Assembly (NCBI GenBank): GCA_050246475.1
Contig: JBFWVZ010000005.1
Coordinates: 214,097-278,096 of the forward strand
Length of the DNA: 64,000 bases
From: CADEEL01 sp050246475
GTDB taxonomy: Bacteria > Pseudomonadota > Alphaproteobacteria > Caulobacterales > Aquidulcibacteraceae
Direction of reading: 5' to 3'
Shown here: piece by piece, positions 41,237 through 50,023 of the stretch
How the letters are laid out: every line of letters begins with the position of its first letter
Position numbering within the stretch: position 1 is the first letter of the stretch
Made by a program: the position numbers and the translations under genes
Notes under the pieces: generated by a model
Seen by the model: the letters and a program-made list of their open reading frames with translations, nothing else
Databases searched by the model: none
What the model was told of the DNA's origin: nothing

Positions 41237-41803
41237 TCAGGCCCTGGGCGCGCGGCGCCTCAAGGCCGAAACCGCGAGCCCGCGCGTCACGAACCACGCC
41301 AACACAATCACGACGAACGCCAACGGCATGAGCCACGGGCCAAGGAGTTCCTCGCCGGTGGAAGGATCGTCGATGATGCCGATGAAGAAGAAATTCTCTC
41401 CGAGCCAAAGGCCGACATGCTCTGGATCGGATATTTTCAGGATCGCGCAATAGGCGATGAGCGTTGCAGCCGCCCAAATGACAAGCATTGCAACGCCCGC
41501 TGCCAGCGCCGCCACGCTTTGCAGAACGCTCTGCGCGAGCGCGCCGATGAGGTGGGGCGTCCGGCGCGTCGAGAGCGCAGAGGCGACCATATAGGCGTCA
41601 CAAAATTCCTTGGCGTAGCTTTGCGGATTGCCGAGCGCGGCGAGCGCCTCATCAAGGCTCGCGCCTGAATCCACGCGATCGAGCACATGGGAGCGCATCT
41701 CCGCGACGATGCTTTCGCGATCGGCCTCCGGCAGTGCGGCGAGCGCCCATCGGAGCGTGCGCGCATAATCCGTCAGCCGCCTGTCTTCCTTCTGCGGGAT
41801 CAT
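41237..41803 (-). CDS. HAAS-domain membrane protein, partner of PadR
   Basis: A 188-residue protein. The N-terminal 70 residues form a HAAS signalling domain (LTDYARTLRWALAALPEADR, then IVAEMRSHVLDRVDSGASLD, EALAALGNPQSYAKEF), followed by four membrane helices. HAAS proteins usually sit directly after a PadR gene and are thought to control or carry its signal. Here the ATG overlaps the PadR stop by 4 bases. Together with the downstream CPBP protease this forms a membrane-stress-like module whose signal is unknown. Confidence 0.85.
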   Translation of the reverse strand: MIPQKEDRRLTDYARTLRWALAALPEADRESIVAEMRSHVLDRVDSGASLDEALAALGNPQSYAKEFCDAYMVASALSTRRTPHLIGALAQSVLQSVAALAAGVAMLVIWAAATLIAYCAILKISDPEHVGLWLGENFFFIGIIDDPSTGEELLGPWLMPLAFVVIVLAWFVTRGLAVSALRRRAPRA

Positions 41804-42162
41804 CGCACGCCTCGCTTAAGCAATCTATCCATGCGTTGCGCGAGATCGCGCCACGCCTCGCTCGCCGCCTTCAATTCCGCGCCGCCTTCGCGCGTGAGCG
41901 CGTAATATTTCCGTGGCCTGCCCTGGTCGCCCTCGATGCGCCATTCGGCTGCGACGAAGCCCGCGCCCTCCATGCGATGAAGCAGCGGGTAGATCGTTCC
42001 GTCCGCGACATCGAGGCCGGCCTCGTTCATGCGCTGAAGGATTTCGAGCCCGTAGCAGGCCTCCTCCTTCAGGATGGCGAGAAGCGCGAGATCGAGCACG
42101 CCCTTGTTGAGCTGGGCGCGGCGGTTGTCCCCGCGCTTCTCATCTCTTGCTCTGCCAGTCAT
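41800..42162 (-). CDS. PadR family transcriptional regulator
   Basis: A 120-residue winged-helix repressor: the domain reads LNKGVLDLALLAILKEEACY, then GLDVADGTIYPLLHRMEGAG (recognition helix and wing) and RPRKYYALTREGGAEL, the PadR signature. A short C-terminal helix gives the dimer. It heads the PadR-HAAS-CPBP set on the minus strand. A 17-base palindrome overlaps its own start codon, consistent with autoregulation. The first ten residues are basic and may not be translated if a later start is used. Confidence 0.92.
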   Translation of the reverse strand: MTGRARDEKRGDNRRAQLNKGVLDLALLAILKEEACYGLEILQRMNEAGLDVADGTIYPLLHRMEGAGFVAAEWRIEGDQGRPRKYYALTREGGAELKAASEAWRDLAQRMDRLLKRGVR

Positions 42163-42177
42163 CTTGTATTACAAGAT
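42161..42177. promoter_or_regulatory. Palindromic operator, probably of PadR
   Basis: ATCTTGTATTACAAGAT is a perfect 17-base dyad around a central base. It overlaps the PadR ATG at 42162-42160. AT-rich palindromes of this kind are typical PadR targets. Bound here, the repressor would block its own expression and that of the genes behind it. Confidence 0.75.
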
Positions 42178-42218
42178 ATATGGCTATGGCGGAGAGTCAA
42201 GCAGGGTGGGCGTCTTGC

Positions 42219-43307
42219 TTAGCGGGCGAGTTCCTCCGCGAGATCGGCGAGCGCTTTTGCTGCCTCCGGCTTCCCGGCCGATCGGGCCGCGGCGGCGCGC
42301 ACGGCGAGATCGTGCGGGTTTTCCAGGCGCTCGCGAAGAACAGCGGCGAGACCTTCCGGATCGAAGCCGCGTTCCGCGATCACGTCGGCGGCGCCGACAT
42401 TGGCGAGGCCGTCGGCGTTCGCGGTCTGGTGATCGTCCGCGGCGATGGCGAGCGGGATGAGGATGGCGGGGCGCCCGGCGACCTGAAGCTCCGTCACCGA
42501 TGAAGCGCCCGCGCGTGAGATGACGAGGTGCGCGGCTTGAAGCTTGGCGCCCATGTCGGTGAAGAAGGGCGCGATCTCAGCGGCGACGCCCATCTCTGCG
42601 TACGAGGCCCGCGTGTCTTCAAGCTGCTCTTCGCGCACTTGCTGCACGATGGAGAGCCGCGCGCGCAGTTCCTGCGGCAAGAGCGCGATGGCGGCCGGGA
42701 TCGCATCGCCGAAGAGGCGCGCGCCTTGGCTGCCGCCGATGACCAGGATGTTGATGCGCGAGCCGGGCGCGAGCGTCGGGTACGGCGCTTCGCGCACAGC
42801 GAGGATGGGCGGGCGCACCGGATTGCCCGTCACAACCTTGCGCACGCCCGGCGGCAAGCGATCCAAACGCTCGAACGCGCAGGCGACGGCGGCGGCGCTC
42901 TGTGCGAAATGGCGGTTGACGCGGCCGAGCACGGAGTTCTGCTCGTGAATGAGGATGGGGCGCTGCTGCGCGCGCGCCGCCCAGCAGGCGGGCAGCGCCG
43001 GATAGCCGCCGAAGCCCGCGACGATGGCGGGATCGAGTTGGCGCAGGCGTTTCTTCGCGGCGCTGATGCCCTGCCAGATTTTCATCGCCGCGCCGGCGAT
43101 GACGAACGGGTTCCTCGATTGGATGGTGGCGGCGGGCGTATCCTCGACGCTGTCGGCCGGAAAGTTCTGCGCGTAGCGGCGCCCGCGCACGTCCGTCATC
43201 AGCACGACCCGCCAGCCGCGCGCGCGCATCTCTTCGGCGAACGCGGCGGCGGGAAAGAGATGCCCGCCCGTGCCGCCGGCGGCGATGACGATGGTCTTCG
43301 CGCTCAT
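42219..43307 (-). CDS. murG: UDP-N-acetylglucosamine--MurNAc-pentapeptide transferase
   Basis: MurG converts lipid I to lipid II at the inner face of the membrane. The 362-residue GT-B enzyme has the N-terminal acceptor loop IVIAAGGTGGHLFPAAAFAE, GGYPALPACWAARAQ, EQNSVLGRVNRHFAQ, the linker region and the C-terminal donor loop INILVIGGSQGARLFGDAIP, with SRAGASSVTELQVAGRPAIL. Its ATG overlaps the ftsW stop by 4 bases. It is the last gene of the first, intact dcw block; the PadR gene begins 57 bases further on and is read the same way. Confidence 0.96.
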   Translation of the reverse strand: MSAKTIVIAAGGTGGHLFPAAAFAEEMRARGWRVVLMTDVRGRRYAQNFPADSVEDTPAATIQSRNPFVIAGAAMKIWQGISAAKKRLRQLDPAIVAGFGGYPALPACWAARAQQRPILIHEQNSVLGRVNRHFAQSAAAVACAFERLDRLPPGVRKVVTGNPVRPPILAVREAPYPTLAPGSRINILVIGGSQGARLFGDAIPAAIALLPQELRARLSIVQQVREEQLEDTRASYAEMGVAAEIAPFFTDMGAKLQAAHLVISRAGASSVTELQVAGRPAILIPLAIAADDHQTANADGLANVGAADVIAERGFDPEGLAAVLRERLENPHDLAVRAAAARSAGKPEAAKALADLAEELAR

Positions 43308-44449
43308 CGCGGCAAGCCTTCATAGAGATAGGCGCCGGGGCGATGCTTCATCAGCGCGAGCACGAAGCCGACGGCGATCGCGGCGCCGATCATGGAAGAG
43401 CCGCCATAGGAGATGAAGGGCAGCGTCATGCCTTTCGCGGGAATGAGCGAAAGATTGACCGCGATATGGATGACCGCCTGCAACGTCAAAAGCGTGACCA
43501 GCCCCGCCGCGGCAAGCTGCGCGAAGGGATCGATCAAGCGGCTCGCGCGCGAAAGGCCGCGAAACGCGAACGCGAAGAAGAGCACGATGATGCCGACGGA
43601 GGCGAGGAGGCCGAACTCCTCAGCCGCCACCGCATAGACGAAATCGGAATGCGCATCGGGCAGCGTATGCTTGACGATCCCCTCGCCCGGCCCGCGCCCG
43701 AAGAGGCCGCCCGAGGCGATGGCGTCCAACGCGCGGCCGACTTGTTCGCTGGGCGCAGCGGGATTGAGCCAGGCATCGATGCGCGCACGCACGTGGGATT
43801 CAAAATTGTAGAGCGCAGCGCCGAGAACTGCCGCCGCCGCCGCGCCGCCGGCGAGCCAACGCCACGAGACGCCGACGAGGAGCAACATCACGGCAAGCGT
43901 CGCGCCGAGGAGCGCCGTCTGCCCGACGTCGGGCTGCGCGAGCAAGAGAAGCGCGGCGGGCGCGTAAAGCCCAAGCGCGACCCAATGACCGGGAAAGGCC
44001 GGGCGCTTCATGTGCTCAGACAGCATCCACGCCCACACGACGACGAGCGCGGGCTTTAGAAGCTCCGAGGGCTGAAAGGAGATCGGCCCCAGATCGATCC
44101 AGCGCGCTGCGCCTTGCACGTCGCGCGAAAGGAACGTGGCGATCGCCACGAGCACGAGCGAAAGGAGATAAAGCAGCGCGCTGGCGCGCCGGACGACGAT
44201 GAGCGGCAGCGCCGAGATCGCGAAGATGATGAGCGCGGCGGCGCCCGCGAAGCCTGCCTGGCGGATCGCGAAATAGAACGGGTTATCGCTTTCCGTGCGC
44301 GTCGCTGTCGCGCCGGGGCTGGCGGCGAGCGAAAGGATGAGCCCGATCGCGATCAGGATCGCGACGATGGCGATGAGCGGGCGATCCAATCCGCGCGCCG
44401 CATCGGAGAGCGCCGCGAAACGCGCCCGCACGGCGGAGAGCGCCGTCAT
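43304..44449 (-). CDS. ftsW: Septal peptidoglycan polymerase FtsW (SEDS family)
   Basis: An inner-membrane SEDS glycosyltransferase of 381 residues with about ten helices; it makes septal glycan with FtsI. Landmarks are the long periplasmic loop with LFGRGPGEGIVKHTLPDAHS, then DFVYAVAAEEFGL, and the C-terminal GMTLPFISYGGSSMIGAAIA. The FGRGPGEG...DAHSDF region holds the essential Asp. ATG overlap of 4 bases with murD and with murG. Confidence 0.95.
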   Translation of the reverse strand: MTALSAVRARFAALSDAARGLDRPLIAIVAILIAIGLILSLAASPGATATRTESDNPFYFAIRQAGFAGAAALIIFAISALPLIVVRRASALLYLLSLVLVAIATFLSRDVQGAARWIDLGPISFQPSELLKPALVVVWAWMLSEHMKRPAFPGHWVALGLYAPAALLLLAQPDVGQTALLGATLAVMLLLVGVSWRWLAGGAAAAAVLGAALYNFESHVRARIDAWLNPAAPSEQVGRALDAIASGGLFGRGPGEGIVKHTLPDAHSDFVYAVAAEEFGLLASVGIIVLFFAFAFRGLSRASRLIDPFAQLAAAGLVTLLTLQAVIHIAVNLSLIPAKGMTLPFISYGGSSMIGAAIAVGFVLALMKHRPGAYLYEGLPR

Positions 44450-45867
44450 GTCTGCCCGCTCCGTTTCTTCGGCTTCTCTTCGCCAAGGCGCGTGACGATG
44501 GCTTTGAACTGATCGCCGCGATCCTCGAAGTCCTTGAACTGATCCTGCGAAGCGGCGGCGGGCGAGAGCAAGACGATCGGATCCTTCTCGCCGCTCGCCT
44601 TTGCATCGGCGAAAGCCTTCGCGGTTGCCGTTTCGAGATCGCCGCAGAGATGGATGTTCTCACGGCCTTCGAGCGTTTTCGCGAAACTCTCGGCGGATTT
44701 GCCGATGAGATACGTTCCAGCGAGGCGTGGGAAGAAGCGCCTAAGCGGCTCGATGCCGCCCTCCTTCGAAAGCCCGCCCGCGATCCAATAGACGCGCGGC
44801 CACACGGCGAGCGCTTGGGCGGCTGCATCGGCGTTGGTCGCCTTTGAATCGTTGACGAAGCGCACGCCTTGCACCGTCGCGACATTCTCCAAACGATGCG
44901 CGAGGCCAGGAAAGCTCTCAAGGCCCTTCGCGATGATGCGCGGCTCGATGTTGAGCGCGCGGCATGCGGCGTAGGCGGCGGCGGCGTTCTGCCCGTTGTG
45001 CCGGCCCTGGAGCGCGGGCGCGTTCGCAAGATCGGCGACCATATCGGCGCGCGGGCCCGTTGCATCGAAGAGCTTCGAGCCGATGGCGCAGACGCCCTTG
45101 GAGAGCGCGAGGCGCGACGAGATCGGCGTCACGATGCGCGCGCCGATCATCGCTTCGGTGCAGACGGCGGAGGAAATGTCGTCATCGACGCCGATGATGG
45201 CGAAATCGCCCGCGCCTTGATTGGCGAAGATCCGCTTCTTGGCGGCGACATAGCCCTTCATATCGCCGTGGCGATCCAGATGATCGGGCGTGATGTTCAT
45301 CCAGATTGCGACGTCGCAGCGAAGCTCGTCCGTCAGATCGAGCTGATAGCTCGAAAGCTCCAGCACGTAATAGGCGCCGGCGTGAAGGGGCGCGAGATCG
45401 AGCACGGCGCGGCCGATATTGCCGCCCATGCGCACATCCTTCCCCGCTTCGGCGAGGATGTGGCCGATGAGCGCCGTCTCTGTCGATTTGCCATTGGTGC
45501 CGGTGATGCCGATGACTTTCGGGCGCTGCGCGGGGGGCGTTGCGTTCACCTCGCGTGCGAGGAGCTCGATATCGCCGATGATCGGCACGCCCGTCGCTTT
45601 CGCGAGCGCCACGATGCGGTGCGGCTCGGGATGCGTCAGCGGCACGCCGGGCGAAAGCACGAGCGCGGCAAAGCTGCCCCACCCCATCGCGTTGATGTCG
45701 GAGAGTTCGACGCCTTCGGCTTCAGCGGCAGCGCGGGTCTTTTCGCTGTCATCCCAGGCATGCACGCGCGCGCCGCCGGCCTTCAATGCGCGCGCGGCGG
45801 CAAGGCCTGTGCGCGCCAAGCCAAACACCGCGACATCGCGGCCTTCGAAGGTGCGGACCGGGATCAC
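44446..45867 (-). CDS. murD: UDP-N-acetylmuramoylalanine--D-glutamate ligase
   Basis: MurD adds D-glutamate to UDP-MurNAc-L-Ala with ATP. The 473-residue protein shows the UDP-binding front FGLARTGLAAARALKAGGAR, the ATP loop IGITGTNGKSTETALIGHIL, MNITPDHLDRHGDMKGY and VRFVNDSKATNADAAAQAL. The GTG start overlaps the mraY stop by 4 bases. In its C-terminal domain VLLSPAAASQDQFKDFEDRG is well kept. Confidence 0.95.
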   Translation of the reverse strand: MIPVRTFEGRDVAVFGLARTGLAAARALKAGGARVHAWDDSEKTRAAAEAEGVELSDINAMGWGSFAALVLSPGVPLTHPEPHRIVALAKATGVPIIGDIELLAREVNATPPAQRPKVIGITGTNGKSTETALIGHILAEAGKDVRMGGNIGRAVLDLAPLHAGAYYVLELSSYQLDLTDELRCDVAIWMNITPDHLDRHGDMKGYVAAKKRIFANQGAGDFAIIGVDDDISSAVCTEAMIGARIVTPISSRLALSKGVCAIGSKLFDATGPRADMVADLANAPALQGRHNGQNAAAAYAACRALNIEPRIIAKGLESFPGLAHRLENVATVQGVRFVNDSKATNADAAAQALAVWPRVYWIAGGLSKEGGIEPLRRFFPRLAGTYLIGKSAESFAKTLEGRENIHLCGDLETATAKAFADAKASGEKDPIVLLSPAAASQDQFKDFEDRGDQFKAIVTRLGEEKPKKRSGQT

Positions 45868-47006
45868 CGCAGTTTGAGCGTCGCCAAGCCGGCCATAGCG
45901 AAGACCGCCGCGACGATCCAGAAGCGGACGACCACGGTCGATTCAGCCCAGCCGAGCTTTTCGAAATGGTGATGGATGGGCGCCATCAGGAAAACGCGCT
46001 TCTTCGTCATCTTGAAGACGGCGACTTGGATCATCACCGAGAGCGCCTCCAGAACGAAGAGCCCGCCGACAATCGCGAGAACGATCTCATGGCGCGAAGC
46101 GACAGCGACGGCGCCGAGCAAGCCGCCCAAGGCGAGCGAACCTGTGTCTCCCATGAAGATGCGCGCGGGCGGCGCGTTGTACCACAAGAAGCCAAGGCCC
46201 GCGCCCAAGAGCGCGCCCAAGAGAACGCACAATTCGCCCACGCCGCGCACGTGGTGGATTTGCAGATAATCGGAGAAAACCGCGTTGCCGACGAAATACG
46301 CGATGAAGCCGAAGGTGGCGGCCGCGATCATCACCGGGACGATGGCGAGGCCGTCCAATCCATCCGTCAGATTCACTGCGTTGCCCGCGCCGACGATGAC
46401 GATCATCGCGAAGACGATGAAGAACGGGCCGAGCTGGATGACGATGTCCTTGAAGAAAGGCAGCGCGAGCGCGGTGAAATTGCCGCCCTCCATCAGCGCT
46501 TGCCAGAAGACCTGCGCATCCTGCCCCAGACCTTCCGTGTTCGACCATTGCGCCGCGACCATGATGAGGCTCGCGGCGAGCGCGATGGCGAACTCGAGCG
46601 CGAGCCGCACGCGGCCGGAGAGGCCGTCATGCCTTTGCTTCGTCACTTTGCGGTAATCGTCGATGAAGCCGATGGCGCCAAAGCCCGCCGTGACGAGCAG
46701 CACCGCCCACACATAAGCGTTGCTGAGATCGCCCCAAAGCAAGGCGGCGATGCCGAAGCTGATGAGGATGATGAAGCCGCCCATTGTCGGCGTGCCGGAT
46801 TTGGTGAGCACATGGCTCTCGGGCCCGTCCGTGCGGATCGGCTGGCCCTTGCCTTGCGCCTTCTTGAGCCACGCGATCATCGGCGCGCCGATGAGGAAGG
46901 CGACGATGAGCGCCGTCACCACCGCGCCGCCGGTGCGGAAGGTGATGTAGTTGAAGAGGTTGAAGACCTGATTGGTCTCTTCCAACGCGCCGAGCAATTT
47001 AAGCAT
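45864..47006 (-). CDS. mraY: Phospho-MurNAc-pentapeptide transferase
   Basis: MraY makes lipid I from UDP-MurNAc-pentapeptide and undecaprenyl phosphate. The 380-residue integral membrane protein has about ten helices. Active-site landmarks are FIDDYRKVTKQRHDGLSG (Asp pair), GNAVNLTDGLDGLAIVPVM and the HHHFEKLGWAESTVVVRF loop. Tetraspanning cytosolic loops carry the conserved Asp residues. It starts 14 bases after the murF stop, one of the few dcw junctions without an overlap. Confidence 0.96.
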   Translation of the reverse strand: MLKLLGALEETNQVFNLFNYITFRTGGAVVTALIVAFLIGAPMIAWLKKAQGKGQPIRTDGPESHVLTKSGTPTMGGFIILISFGIAALLWGDLSNAYVWAVLLVTAGFGAIGFIDDYRKVTKQRHDGLSGRVRLALEFAIALAASLIMVAAQWSNTEGLGQDAQVFWQALMEGGNFTALALPFFKDIVIQLGPFFIVFAMIVIVGAGNAVNLTDGLDGLAIVPVMIAAATFGFIAYFVGNAVFSDYLQIHHVRGVGELCVLLGALLGAGLGFLWYNAPPARIFMGDTGSLALGGLLGAVAVASRHEIVLAIVGGLFVLEALSVMIQVAVFKMTKKRVFLMAPIHHHFEKLGWAESTVVVRFWIVAAVFAMAGLATLKLR

Positions 47007-47020
47007 TCTCGTGCCTTCCC

Positions 47021-48412
47021 CTAGCTCGTCGCCAACTGCGTGACGGCTTCGACGACGCGCGCCATGCGCGAGCCGTTCGAGCCTTTGACGAGAAGAACAT
47101 CCCCTGCGCGGAGCGCGCCAGCGACCATCGGCGCAAGGCTCTCCGCCGTCTCCGCATAGCCGCCGCGCCGAGTCGACGGAAGCTTCTCCCAGAGCGCGGC
47201 CATGCGCGGCCCGGCGGCGAAGACGAGATCGATGCCGGCTTTATCGATGGGCGCGGCGAGCGAGGCGTGATGGGTGCGCTCCTCCGGGCCGAGCTCCAAC
47301 ATATCCCCAAGCGCGGCGATGCGGCGGCCTTGCACTTTGCGCGCGCCCAGCGTTTCGAACGCCGCGCTCATCGAGGCGGGGTTGGCATTGTAGGAATCAT
47401 CCACAAGCGTGAAGGCGCCGAAGGACGCATTGATGACACGCGCCGCGCCCCTGCCAGCGATCGATTGGAATTGTGCGAGCGCATGCGCGGCGGCGTGGAG
47501 ATCGCCGCCTGCCAAATCAGCGGCGGCGAGCGCGGCGACGCTGTTCAGCGCCCAGTGCGCGCCTTCCGCGCCGATGCGATAGCGAATCTGGCGCCCGAGG
47601 ATATCGGCCTCCGCGACTGCGCCGCCTTCGACCATCTCAAATTTGAGCAGGCGCGCTTCGCAGCCTTCTTCGCGCCCAAAGCGGATGACGGCGCTGGCGC
47701 ATTCCTCGGCGCGGGAGATGAGGCGCGAGGCGGCGGGCGCTTCGTTGGGGACGAGCGCGACGCCTTCAGGCTCAAGCCCCGCATAGGCATCGCCCTTCTC
47801 GTCCGCGATATTCTCGATGGAGCCCAGATGCTCGATATGCGCGGGCGCGATCCACGTGACGATGGCGACGTGGGGCTTCACGAGATTCGCCAGCGGCAGA
47901 ATCTCGCCGCGATGGTTCATGCCCATTTCGAACACGCCGTAGGCGGACGATTTGGGCATGCGCGCGAGCGTCAGCGGCACGCCCCAATGATTGTTGTAGC
48001 TCTTCACCGACGCGTGCGTCGGCCCGCACGCGCGCAGGCACGCGGCGATGGCTTCCTTGGTGGACGTCTTGCCGACGGAGCCGGTGACGGCGATGCGGCG
48101 CGCTTCGCTGCGGTCGCGCGCGCGCTCGCCCAGGCGCGTGAGGCCTTCGAGCACATCGCCGACGACGAGCGCGGGTCCGTGCGGCGTCGCTTTCTCCGCA
48201 TCGCTCACCAGCGCAGCCGATGCGCCGGCGGCGAAGGCGGCCTCGATAAAATCGTGTCCGTCGCGCACGTCCTTCAACGCGACGAAGAGATCGCCCTTCT
48301 CAAGCGAGCGCGTGTCGATCGAAATGCCGGATGCGAGCCAGGAATCCGCGCCGATGAGACGCCCGCCCGCCGCCTCCGCCGCATCCTCCGCGAGCCAGAG
48401 AGGTTCGTTCAA
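47021..48412 (-). CDS. murF: UDP-MurNAc-tripeptide--D-Ala-D-Ala ligase
   Basis: MurF adds the D-Ala-D-Ala made by Ddl. The 463-residue protein shows FVALKDVRDGHDFIEAAFAA, the ATP loop VTGSVGKTSTKEAIAACL, YNNHWGVPLTLARMP and LVDDSYNANPASMSAAFETL. The start codon is TTG (48412) with GAGGGGGC just upstream. It is not coupled to murE: 144 bases of palindromic repeat separate them. Confidence 0.95.
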   Translation of the reverse strand: MNEPLWLAEDAAEAAGGRLIGADSWLASGISIDTRSLEKGDLFVALKDVRDGHDFIEAAFAAGASAALVSDAEKATPHGPALVVGDVLEGLTRLGERARDRSEARRIAVTGSVGKTSTKEAIAACLRACGPTHASVKSYNNHWGVPLTLARMPKSSAYGVFEMGMNHRGEILPLANLVKPHVAIVTWIAPAHIEHLGSIENIADEKGDAYAGLEPEGVALVPNEAPAASRLISRAEECASAVIRFGREEGCEARLLKFEMVEGGAVAEADILGRQIRYRIGAEGAHWALNSVAALAAADLAGGDLHAAAHALAQFQSIAGRGAARVINASFGAFTLVDDSYNANPASMSAAFETLGARKVQGRRIAALGDMLELGPEERTHHASLAAPIDKAGIDLVFAAGPRMAALWEKLPSTRRGGYAETAESLAPMVAGALRAGDVLLVKGSNGSRMARVVEAVTQLATS

Positions 48413-48420
48413 AGCCCCCT

Positions 48421-48549
48421 CTCCCGCAGAACGCGCCCCGGACGGCGCGAAGCGTCGATCCGGGCGCCACGGCGGCGCACGCTCTGCGCGGCCAATGCGA
48501 GCGGAGCGATGGGCCCCGGCTCTCGCGCAGAGCGCTCGGCCAGGGAGCG
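48421..48549. repeat. Palindromic repeat, family C, copy 1, between murE and murF
   Basis: About 129 bases with several dyads. The last 44 bases (48506-48549, GGGCCCCGGCTCTCGCGC then GCGCTCGGCC-GGGAGCG) match 59671-59713 almost base for base, and the front (CCCCGG...TCCGGG, CCACGG) matches 59597-59634 in outline. It lies inside an otherwise tightly packed operon. Confidence 0.75.
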
Positions 48550-48556
48550 ATGGAAC

Positions 48557-50023
48557 TCAACCATGCGCCCGCTCCTTCGCGCCGAGGGAAGCGAGCGCAT
48601 CGCGGGCGGTTTCCTGATCGGAGAACGGGATGATCTTGTCGGCGACGATCTGCCCCGTCTCGTGCCCTTTGCCGGCGATGAGCAGTGCATCGCCCGCGCG
48701 CAGCATTGATACGGCTTCGCGGATGGCTTGGCCGCGATCGGCGATTTCGAAAGCGTTCGGCACAGCGGCCAGGATCATCTTGCGGATGGCGGCCGCATCC
48801 TCCGTACGCGGATTATCGTCCGTGACGATGACGACGTCGGCGAATTTCGCGGCCTCGGCGCCCATCTTGGGGCGCTTGTCCTTGTCGCGATCGCCGCCGC
48901 AGCCGAAGACGAGCACGACGCGTCCAGGCGCGTGCGGGCGCGCGGCGCGCAGCAGCACGTTCAAGCCATCCGGCGTGTGCGCGTAATCCACGAACACATG
49001 CGCACCATCGGGCGTCGCGCCCACTTCTTCGATGCGGCCTTTGACGGGCTGCAGAATTTCCATGCCGGCCCACACATCGGCGGGCCTTTCGCCGAGCGCC
49101 AAAGCAAGCGCCGCGGCGGTGACGGCGTTCAGCGCCTGGAACTCACCGATGAGCGGCAGCTCGACGTTCGTTTCTTCGCCCTGCCAACGCAGCGTGAGCG
49201 TTTGCCCATTCGGGCGCGGCTGAATCTCGACGATCTTCAGTCCATGCTCCTCGCCCGCGCGCCAGCCGGCGAGCGCGACGTTGAGGCCTTGCTTGCGCGC
49301 GGCCTCTTCAAACGCCGGGCCTTCTTTGGCGTCCGCGTTCACAACCGCCCAGCCATCGCCCGCGACGAGCGGCCAGAGCTTCAGCTTCGCTTCACGATAG
49401 GCGTCCATCGTGCCGTGATAATCGAGATGATCCTGCGTCAGATTGAGGAAGGCGCCCGCCGCGAACGTGAGCGCGGCGACGCGCGATTGTTCGAGCCCAT
49501 GGCTCGACGCCTCCATCGCTACGTGGGTGACGCCGTCATCCGCCAACACTTGCAGCGTTTGATGCACGTGCACCGGATCGGCGGTGGTGTGGCCGAGATC
49601 GAGTTTCTGATCGGCCCAGAGCGCGCCCAACGTCCCCATGCTCGCCGCGCGCTTGCCCGAGCGCGCCCAGATCTGGCGAAGGAAATCGACGGTGGAGCTT
49701 TTGCCGTTCGTGCCCGTGACAGCGACAATGGTTTGCGGGCGGCGCGGATAAAAGCGCGAGGCGGCGAAGGCGAGCGCGCGGCGCGGATCGCTCGCGATCA
49801 CATGCGGCAAGCCAGGATCGCCGGCATCGCCCGCCGACAAGATCGCGACGGCGCCCTTCGCTTTGGCGCTGTCGATGAAATCGCGCCCATGCGCGGCGAC
49901 GCCTTTGAGCGCGGCGAACACGAAGCCGGGCGCGACGCGGCGGCTATCGGCTGTAATGCCTGTCACCGCGAGATCGCGCGCCGCCTCCGGCACGCCCGCA
50001 TCGAACAACTCACCCAATCTCAA
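48557..50023 (-). CDS. murE: UDP-MurNAc-dipeptide--meso-diaminopimelate ligase
   Basis: MurE adds the third amino acid of the stem peptide. The ATP loop is GTNGKSSTVDFL (residues 104-110 for the loop), followed by the HxT-type TTADPVHVHQTL region and MEASSHGLEQSRV. The substrate motif DNPR (residues 403-406) is the one specific for meso-diaminopimelate, so the stem peptide is of the A1-gamma type. The TTG start overlaps the ftsI stop by 4 bases. 488 residues, normal. Confidence 0.96.
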   Translation of the reverse strand: MRLGELFDAGVPEAARDLAVTGITADSRRVAPGFVFAALKGVAAHGRDFIDSAKAKGAVAILSAGDAGDPGLPHVIASDPRRALAFAASRFYPRRPQTIVAVTGTNGKSSTVDFLRQIWARSGKRAASMGTLGALWADQKLDLGHTTADPVHVHQTLQVLADDGVTHVAMEASSHGLEQSRVAALTFAAGAFLNLTQDHLDYHGTMDAYREAKLKLWPLVAGDGWAVVNADAKEGPAFEEAARKQGLNVALAGWRAGEEHGLKIVEIQPRPNGQTLTLRWQGEETNVELPLIGEFQALNAVTAAALALALGERPADVWAGMEILQPVKGRIEEVGATPDGAHVFVDYAHTPDGLNVLLRAARPHAPGRVVLVFGCGGDRDKDKRPKMGAEAAKFADVVIVTDDNPRTEDAAAIRKMILAAVPNAFEIADRGQAIREAVSMLRAGDALLIAGKGHETGQIVADKIIPFSDQETARDALASLGAKERAHG

